Of a DNA stretch of 64,000 nt, positions 57,511-64,000 are shown one piece after another. The notes beneath the pieces were generated by a model. The model was not told where the DNA came from. It saw only the letters and a program-made list of their open reading frames with translations, and ran no database searches. The stretch is from the NCBI GenBank assembly GCA_027475525.1, contig JAMWFC010000049.1:6122947-6186946 (forward strand), in the 5' to 3' direction. Within the stretch, counting starts at the first letter, position 1. Every line of letters begins with the position of its first letter. This stretch comes from Macrolepiota albuminosa. Lineage: Eukaryota; Basidiomycota; Agaricomycetes; Agaricales; Agaricaceae. The translations under genes and the position numbers were made by a program.

Positions 57511-58107
57511 GACAATATACCCCAATCAGGATATCTTTCCTTCCAAAGACAAGGCTAGGAAGCGGTCTACTAAAAATGTATACTCATTAAAGTTTGACTA
57601 CAACTTCTTGGCTATTTTTGAGGCCAACAGACCAGTCTTGTAACTATTTTATGATTTTCTTAGGCTACTATTGGCTGATTTCTACCACAGTATGTATGTG
57701 AATATAACAAATATACCTATTGGTACACAGTTTTATCTCTCTCATTCTAAGCTAGCTTGAGCCTATGTTCACAGGAATGAAATAGTGAACTCACCTTCTG
57801 ATAGTGATACAATAGCATAAATGCTGAAGACATGACTATTACCAGCCATTGGAATATGGGAAGCACTGGTTTGGCCTATTTGACGACTGGCTGGCAAAGT
57901 TGACTACAGTTAAAAGCTGCAATGGTATCAATCCTAATCATATAAACTTTACTGTATGTGTTCTTAACAGTGGTCTGATACATACATTATCTACCACACA
58001 GTATGTGCTACATTAAATAGGACCAATTTGTTATTCATTCTATGTGTTTATGCAATAGAAGGAGCAGGTTAGTGGTGATCTCCTGGTTTCAGTGATTGAA
58101 ATAAAAC
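57511..58107. other. AT-rich stretch without a recognised gene
   Basis: No convincing frame on either strand; short stops throughout. It lies between the helicase relic and the 6-phosphogluconolactonase exon. Confidence 0.4.
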
Positions 58108-58305
58108 ATGATTTATGCCTCAAGAGTTGTCTTTGTGGCTACAGGAAAGGAAAAGGTTGATACTCTCACCCAAGTCCTTGATCACTCTGAGAATGGCTTA
58201 CCTTCTGCTTGCATGAGACCTGTATACCCTGGTCATCTTTATTGGTTTGTAAATGACGCTGCATCGGCCAAGGTCCAGTATCCCTGCACTCAACTGAAGT
58301 TGTGA
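58108..58305 (+). pseudogene. 6-phosphogluconolactonase C-terminal fragment
   Basis: Sixty-five codons to a TGA: ASRVVFVATGKEKVDTL, then GLPSACMRPVYPGHLYWFVN and AASAKVQYPCTQLKL. This resembles the last exon of fungal 6-phosphogluconolactonase (pentose phosphate pathway), where GLPASRVRP and LYWFVDDAA are usual. No upstream exons were found nearby. A lone exon in AT-rich repeat DNA suggests a captured or decayed fragment. Confidence 0.6.
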
Positions 58306-58878
58306 GACATACATGAAGTGTTTTTCTTGTTCATAGCAGAGATTTAGCCTATGAATGTTTGTATCCCTTTTTCCTTGCTGATTCTTGCTCTGTACTACAT
58401 GTATCAAAGCAAAAGTATCTATGCTAGCAAATGATAATTCCTGAGTTTTTTGTCTCTGGCCACCTGCATGGTAAGATCTTGAGCGAGCAACCATTGGCCT
58501 GCCAGTGCTGTTCCTGATTCTGAACGCTGTATAACAAATAGATTACACATGATAAATTACATCTTGCTCATCTCGTGGCAAGGTGAATCCTTCATTGCTT
58601 TGTAGATAATGTCATAGTATTGCAAGCTAGACATAGGTAAGCTGCATCTGGCAAAATGGTTTGCCTCTCTGCTATCTAAATTCAAAGCAAGAATTATCCA
58701 AGATGTAACGCATCTCATTTGCGCTCACTGCCCATGCATGTGTAATTATAATTGAATATAAAGGCACATCCGACACTATCGCTGATGACCCAGCACTCTG
58801 CTAAGGTCTTTTGTGCTACAGCAGGAAAAGTAAGTGTCAGAATTCCTTGTTTCAGTCAGTATTCAACAGACTGAATAG

Positions 58879-59001
58879 GTTGTATACCAGCAATATGCCT
58901 CATTGTTTTTCATTTGTGCAATCAGAGAGCAAAACAACAAACTGCTCACCTTAGAAATAATCCATCAATATGTCGAGATCCTCAACAAGTACTTTGGAAA
59001 C
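58879..59001 (+). pseudogene. AP-1 clathrin adaptor sigma subunit, single exon
   Basis: Forty-one codons bounded by an acceptor (CTGAATAG) and a donor (GTAAGT): VVYQQYASLFFICA, then NNKLLTLEIIHQYVEIL and NKYFGN. It matches the conserved middle of the AP-1 small chain ([31 protein letters not shown]). The exons before and after are not visible, so this is an isolated exon with its splice sites. Confidence 0.72.
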
Positions 59002-60948
59002 GTAAGTTTAAAGAGTGTTGATGGTGCTCACCATAAGTATACCATAGTTCATAGGTTTGTCAACTGGATCTGTGGATCATCTTGAGACTTGGAAGCTCTG
59101 CTTTTTATCCTATAATACATAGGATTTTTGATTTTGACAAGGCATATACCATATGTTGTTAGTCACAATCTCCAACTTTGTCCAATCAGACTTAAGTTAT
59201 TAGATCTTGAACAAACTAGTTGTTATGGGAGAATTGCATAAATCAAGCAAAGACAAAGTGTTAAAAGCAGTTAGTGGAATGTCATATTTATACAATCAAA
59301 TTAACAACTGTAAAATAACAAACAGCCTCAATGGAAATTGATGAGCACAATGAAGAGCTTTGAGAAGTGCTGAAAGCAACATTCTTAGAGTAAATGTGTG
59401 TCATCACATGTACTGACCAACTTCTTGCTTTCTTTCATCTCTATTCATTGTCACTATGATTGTAGTGGGAAGAAATCATCTTTAAAGTCAAACTTGGCAA
59501 CCAATGTCCATAGTGGAGAGCTCAGGCTCAGGTGCCTTTCACCATCAAGGGCCTAGGTAAAGCTCAAGTTGGCAGCTCATGCTACGAACTTATAGCCTTT
59601 GGCTTCCCTAGTTTATACTATCCTGGTTTGTGATTCCTCCTTTATATAATGATAGCAACTAACCAGCATCAAACTTCAGGCCTGCTCACACTTGGACCTT
59701 CACTCCATCTATATGGACAGCTCTCTGGCCAGCTGAGTTTTGGAGGCAAAATTACAACCTCAGTCGGTTGCAAATTCCTGCTCAGCATGCATTATTCTAG
59801 GGGTGATAATAACACTAATGTGTGCTGTAGTCAATCATTTTATCATTTGAGAAGAAAGACTTGAATGATGATAAGCAGAATGCATCCAATTCAGTAGTTC
59901 CAGGTCCATTTAACCAATACATGAATTTTGGTGTCACCTCTCATGTTGATCTTCAGGTGAGGTACAAAAGTATTTCCAGCTACTCATGCACTATACGCAC
60001 TCAAAAGGGTATAGTCCTGCCTCTCCACATTGAGTCCAGTGCGCACTACATGTATGTGGTCTTGTTAGTGGTTGTTCTGCCTTATTGATGCATCCAAGGT
60101 AGAGCATACACAATCAATGCTACTGTCAGTCCTGCCAGCCAGAGACTGTTGCTGCAGGTTGACACTAGATTATCTGATCTCCTGAGTTTGTTGTCATTGT
60201 TGTTGTGTGTAATCAATAGCTCATGTTTTCTTCAATGGAAGTTTCAAAATTGTGCTTGTTGTTGTTGTGCAAGACCAGCAGACATCTTTATGATCTGTCA
60301 AGTTTGGCACAGACTGGAAAAGATTTCAGCATCTAGCAATGTCTCTGGCCTTGTTGTCTGGGACCAATTCAACAGTGGCAGCTACAGCCTTGATTGACGC
60401 TCATGCTCTCAGTTTGTGTCTTCAGTTCTTCATTGATTGCTCTGATGCACACATACAGCTGCTGCAAATAACATTGTCTCTGAGCCTCTCAACCCAAACT
60501 TTAGTGGCATTCTTGGCCTTGGCCTGCTTTTCAACCTCGATCAATGCAGAATCAATCCCACCAATCACCTTCAACTTTCCTGACAGCACCACATGAGCTT
60601 CAAATTTATATTCAATTGCAGTCATCAGCACATTCTGGCTGCTTCCTAGGCTCAGATATAGTTTCTGCCAGCTTGGAATTGGTTGACATCTTAGCTTCAT
60701 CAATAACTTGTACACAGTCTATTATATAGCTCTGAGAGCAAGAGGCAAGGCACATTGTTTTTGGAAGGTTGCTGCATGTGCGATTACCATTTGGGTCAAT
60801 GGCGAGCCCACATCTAGTCTGGATTGGAAGCAGCAGTACCAGTGCAGCGTTCCTGAGTACTGTGCCTGATAGTGGGGTGCCGCTAATTTTAGTGACCAGC
60901 ACTGTGGCCAATGCTATCTATAGAGCAATTGGCATAGGTCCTGCAAAC
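59002..60948. other. AT-rich stretch with unidentified short frames
   Basis: Short frames with protein-like composition occur, for example minus 60422-60715 (LSGKLKVIGGIDSALIEVE) and minus 60612-60911 (LRNAALVLLLPIQTRCG). They may be more decayed host exons. I cannot name any of them. The interval 58306-58878 likewise shows nothing firm. Confidence 0.35.
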
Positions 60949-61699
60949 TGTCAGGTTCCGCTGAGTTGGGGGCTTTCCAGGAAAGCAACGCCCTTACGAT
61001 GCGGACTTGACCTACGAATACTTGGGTGTCTGGAACTCTGGGACTAGGATTCCGGGGTTCAAGACGTGGACAGGGAAATCCCGGGAGAGGGGACTTAGTC
61101 CGGGGGTTTTGGGTAGATGGGTAACGGGGAAGTTCAGGTGGGGGTCGAGTCGTGAACCGGGGGTTCTAAGATGAGACCAAGTTAGTAAGTTAAAGTCGCG
61201 AAGTGCGTACCGGTCTTAGAGCACGCGATTATCCAAGCGTGCCAGTCAAGCGTGCCAGTCAATGTGTACCAGTCAAATAGAGGGCACGCAACAATCCAAG
61301 TAAAGCAAAGTAACAGTGTATGTAATATCAAGACTAGCGAATACAACAGGGAACTATGCTATAAGTACTACAGGGCCAGGTCTCGGGGTCCCGGGATGTC
61401 TGGGATGGGTTCCGGGGGTCATTGAGTAGCAGCAGGGGCTGCATACCGGGATCGCGCGTGTGGGGCGCGCGATCAATTGGCGCGGATGGAGCCGTGATGC
61501 ATGATGCGCAATGGCCGGAACGAGTCATGTGATTCAATCGTTGATCGGGGCTGGTGGCGGCTGATGGCGGTCCTTGATGCGTGTGATGGCGGTGTCAGCG
61601 TTCATGATGGCGGGGCGTGTCCTGTGGGGTTGGAAGGAGGGTCCCAGATGGTGTTCCGGGGGTGTCCCGGGGTGGGCCCGGAGGGGAGGGGTCGTGACA
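60949..61699 (-). mobile_element. Solo LTR of the nested-chromovirus family
   Basis: 751 bp, TGTCAGGTTCC to GGGTCGTGACA on the plus strand, flanked by CAAAC on both sides (60944-60948 and 61700-61704). No internal sequence remains, so LTR-LTR recombination after insertion is the simplest history. Confidence 0.9.
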
Positions 61700-61761
61700 C
61701 AAACAATGGACACTGTATATTGTTTTTGTAATTTACTGACTTTTGTTGATTTTGAGGTAGA

Positions 61762-62471
61762 TGTCAGGTTCTGCTGAGTCGGGGGCTTTTCGGGAAAGCA
61801 ACGCCCTTACAATGCGGACTTGATCTACGGATACTTGGGTGTCTGGAACTCCAGGGCTGGGACTCCGGGGTTCAAGACGTGGGCAGGGATAATCCTGGGA
61901 GAGGGGACTTGGTCTGGGGGTTTTGGGTTGTGAGTAGCTGGGGAATTGGGTGGGGGTTGAGTCGTGAACCGGAGGTTCCAAGACGAGACCAAGTTAGCAA
62001 GTTAAAGTCACAAAGTACATACCAAACTTAAAGCACGCGGTTATTCAAGCGTGCCAGTCAAAGCGTGCCAGTCAAGCAGAGGGCACACAACAATTCAAGT
62101 AATCCAAGTTAATATTAAGACTAGCAAATACAACGGGGAACTATGCTATAAGTACTACGAGACCGGGTCTCAGGGTTCCGGGGTGTCTGGGATGGGTTCT
62201 GGGGGTCATTGAGTAGCTAGCGGGTAGGGACTGTATACTTGGATCGTGCGTGTGGGGCGCGCAATCAATTGGCACGGAGGGAGCTGTGATGTGTGATGCG
62301 TGATGGCCAGAAGCGAGTCATGTGATCCAATTGTTGATCGGGGCTGATGGCGGCTGATGGTGGCCCTTGATGCACATGATGGCAGGGCACGTTCTGTGGG
62401 GTTGGAGGGAAGGTTCCAGATGGTGTTCTGGGGGTGTCCCAGGGTAGATCCGGAGGGGAGGGGTCGTGACA
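61762..62471 (-). repeat. LTR of the second chromovirus copy
   Basis: 710 bp, TGTCAGGTTCTG to GGGTCGTGACA, closely similar to the solo LTR 62 bp upstream and more distantly to 25399-26136. Confidence 0.9.
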
Positions 62472-62599
62472 TCACACCCCCCTCAGCGCTGAGACCCTCC
62501 AAGGCACGCATAGCTGGTGGTTCGGACCAGGGTCCAATTGTGGAATCCAGCACCTGACCTGCCACGTATCAAAAAAAAATTTTACCATCAAACTCAACC

Positions 62600-63790
62600 A
62601 TGTCACGTACGCTGACGCATTCCCTGACGCCCCCACACACTAACAAGGTCACGCCCCTCATGGCCTGGAAAGCCTGGGATGCACGATACCAAGCTTGCCT
62701 TGACTGGGAGCGCGTGGCGGAGCTTGTCCAGCAACGTGAGTGCTTCCCGCCTTGTCCGCCTGTCTCAACTGACCTTCCTATTCCAGAACGACTCAATAAT
62801 CCTGTCCCAGAAGCAGGTCCCAGCCGGCACCCGGAGCCTGCTCCCGATGCAGGCCCTAGTGTCCTCCCGGAGTCCCACCCGAGTCGTTCCGCACCTACCT
62901 TTGCACGGATGACTGTCCGCCCTCCCCGCCCTAGGCTGCCCGCCCCCCGTTTTCGTTGTTCCGGGATGGTGATAGGGGCCGTCTCCGAAGTCCCAGAGGG
63001 TCAACGTGTTGCATGGGTGGACGCAACGCAGGAGTTGTTTGGGGAGGCCCTGGAGAGGCCCCGGGGTCTACCTCCCCATGCCTGGTGTGTGGGCAATGAA
63101 CTGGTGAGTGCTGTCTTACCTCGTGTCTCGTTGCTGACTTTGGCGCAGTGCCTGCACTGTGCTTGACGGGTGGTCCCCTGCCTGTTTGAGGTCCCGGGCC
63201 CCTCGTCCTGCCGGGACACGTCCGTGTGCGAGGCGTGCCGCCTCAACCACGAGCGATGTTCCGTGTTGGCGCTGTGGAGGGTGCGCTGTGTCTCTCAGGA
63301 GCAGGGGTGGCCGCTGGGGGGAGTCACTCGGAGGATGAGGGTTGAGGAGTGGGACTGGGTAGTGGAGCCAATGGGGGAGGCGGTGGAGCCGGTGGGGGAG
63401 GCGCCTGCGGGGGTGTCTGGTGGGGGGTCGGGGGGTCAAGGGGTCGTCCAGGTGGGGGGCTGGGGTTGTCCCGTGGTCCTGATCACCCATCGGGCGACCC
63501 GGGCTGGGACCACTAGTTACAAGGGTCGTGGGGGGCGCCCCAACAAAGGGAAGAGGCAGGCGTCACCCAGTCCCTCTCCGGGACCCTCTAAGAGGGTGCG
63601 TCTGCCCATGAAGACCCCGTCCCTGGCTTCCCCAGCACGCCTCTCTCCAGCAGCCTTTTCCCCATTGTCCAGGCGACCGTTGGATGCTGAGGTGAGGGCT
63701 CTGCAGGAGCGCCTGGAGCAGGCCAACTGGGAGAGGGGGGAGCACAAAGAGGGGGTGAGGGAGGAGGGGGCTGGAGGAGGCGAGGGTGGC
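62600..63790 (+). pseudogene. Second copy of the antisense Zn2Cys6-like gene, truncated
   Basis: Exons 62600-62735 and 62787-63103, then exon 3 from 63149; introns of 51 and 45 nt with GTGAGT donors. Intron 1 is phase 1 and intron 2 phase 0, as in the copy at 27294. Start MSRTLTHSLTPP. Exon 3 opens directly with the cysteine motif, CLHCA, a TGA at 63164-63166 where the other copy has Arg, then VVPC, 15 residues, CEACRLNHERC. The spacing C-x2-C-x6-C-x15-C-x2-C-x6-C is kept. Shared residues outside it: RVRC...QEQGW and the beginning of a coiled coil (LQERLEQANWERGEHK). Outside these blocks the protein sequence is quite diverged, so shared architecture is unlikely to be mere recency. It is cut off near 63790. 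Confidence 0.75.
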
Positions 63791-64000
63791 CGTTGCTCAA
63801 TGCGATAAGCTTGTGAAACAGTTCTACAAAGAGGATGCAGCAGCTCGCACCGCAGTTATATCCAGCATAGGTGGCATGGGTCTTAACCTATCCATTGCCA
63901 ACTTGGTCATATTTTTGGTATACAGATTCCCCTTTTCATGGAGTTAAACTCACGTTATAGATAGGACCAGCCCTGGTCTGCGCAAGAGGAGCACCAGATT
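63785..64000 (+). pseudogene. SNF2-type helicase C-terminal fragment
   Basis: KLVKQFYKEDAAARTAVISS, then GLNLSIANLVIFL, an intron (donor GTATAC, acceptor ATAGATAG), then DQPWSAQEEHQI running off the window. This is the late helicase region (motifs V-VI approach) of SNF2-family DNA-dependent ATPases. The usual GSTGLNL reads GGMGLNL. It begins abruptly at the end of the antisense gene copy; the rest may lie beyond 64000. Confidence 0.7.

Larger units (their letters stand above)
61762..63790 (-). mobile_element. 3' end of a second chromovirus copy (LTR plus antisense gene)
   Basis: LTR 61762-62471, purine tract (minus strand GAGGGGGGTGTGA), then the plus-strand antisense gene. The element stops near 63790, where SNF2-like sequence begins; gag-pol is absent. 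Confidence 0.8.

Noticed and set aside
61700..61761. Solo LTR plus adjacent LTR read as a complete short element
   Set aside because: The left LTR has its own CAAAC target duplication and the 62 bp between has no primer site or internal sequence; they are separate insertions.

Overview
The window looks like transposon-dense DNA from a basidiomycete, most likely a TE-rich Agaricomycete. The grounds are short spliceosomal introns of about 45-60 nt with GTGAGT/GTAAGT donors, chromodomain Ty3/gypsy elements, a large fungal DDE transposase, and relics of a fungal hybrid histidine kinase, midasin and a Zip3-like RING protein. No RNA genes or prokaryotic features were seen. Only two coding units are clearly open along their whole spliced length: the RING gene (13602-15267, minus, 452 codons in 7 exons) and the transposase of a TA-inserted DNA transposon (15591-18165, minus, 804 codons in 4 exons).

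Layout. 1-8565: minus-strand remains of a hybrid histidine kinase (1-1470) joined to a decayed midasin/MDN1 copy (1530-8565). 8565-12356: a truncated gypsy element (LTR, gag, protease) whose protease frame runs into the midasin N-terminus. 12380-20280: two inverted copies of another LTR element with a 212-bp LTR. They flank the RING gene, and one LTR is split by the 3112-bp DNA transposon. 20303-43874: a gypsy/chromovirus with identical 191-bp LTR cores, GTTAA target duplication, a single-frame gag-pol and a second sense ORF of about 950 codons. It is split at 25399-37924 by a second chromovirus in the opposite orientation (target duplication GTATT). That inner element carries tandem protease domains and, antisense to gag-pol, an intron-containing gene with a Zn2Cys6-like cysteine pattern. 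43875-48405: direct repeats and a LINE relic. 48406-60948: AT-rich DNA with a PIF1/Helitron-type helicase relic split by a Copia element (51593-57163, target duplication AAGAT), followed by stray host exons (6-phosphogluconolactonase, AP-1 sigma). 60949-64000: a solo LTR of the inner chromovirus family, then the LTR and antisense gene of a second copy, running into a SNF2-type helicase fragment.

How it fits together. The history is one of nested insertion, readable from six target-site duplications. Stop codons inside the chromoviral frames are almost all TGA where CGA (Arg) is expected, as CpG deamination would produce. The candidate for something undescribed is the antisense Zn2Cys6-like gene: it occurs in two diverged copies of the inner family, with introns at the same positions and phases and the same C-x2-C-x6-C-x15-C-x2-C-x6-C pattern. 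Other candidates are the duplicated protease, the large sense 3' ORF of the outer element, and the DDE transposase with about 132 residues between its second D and its E. Functions for these are inferred from motifs; no search or alignment tool was run.
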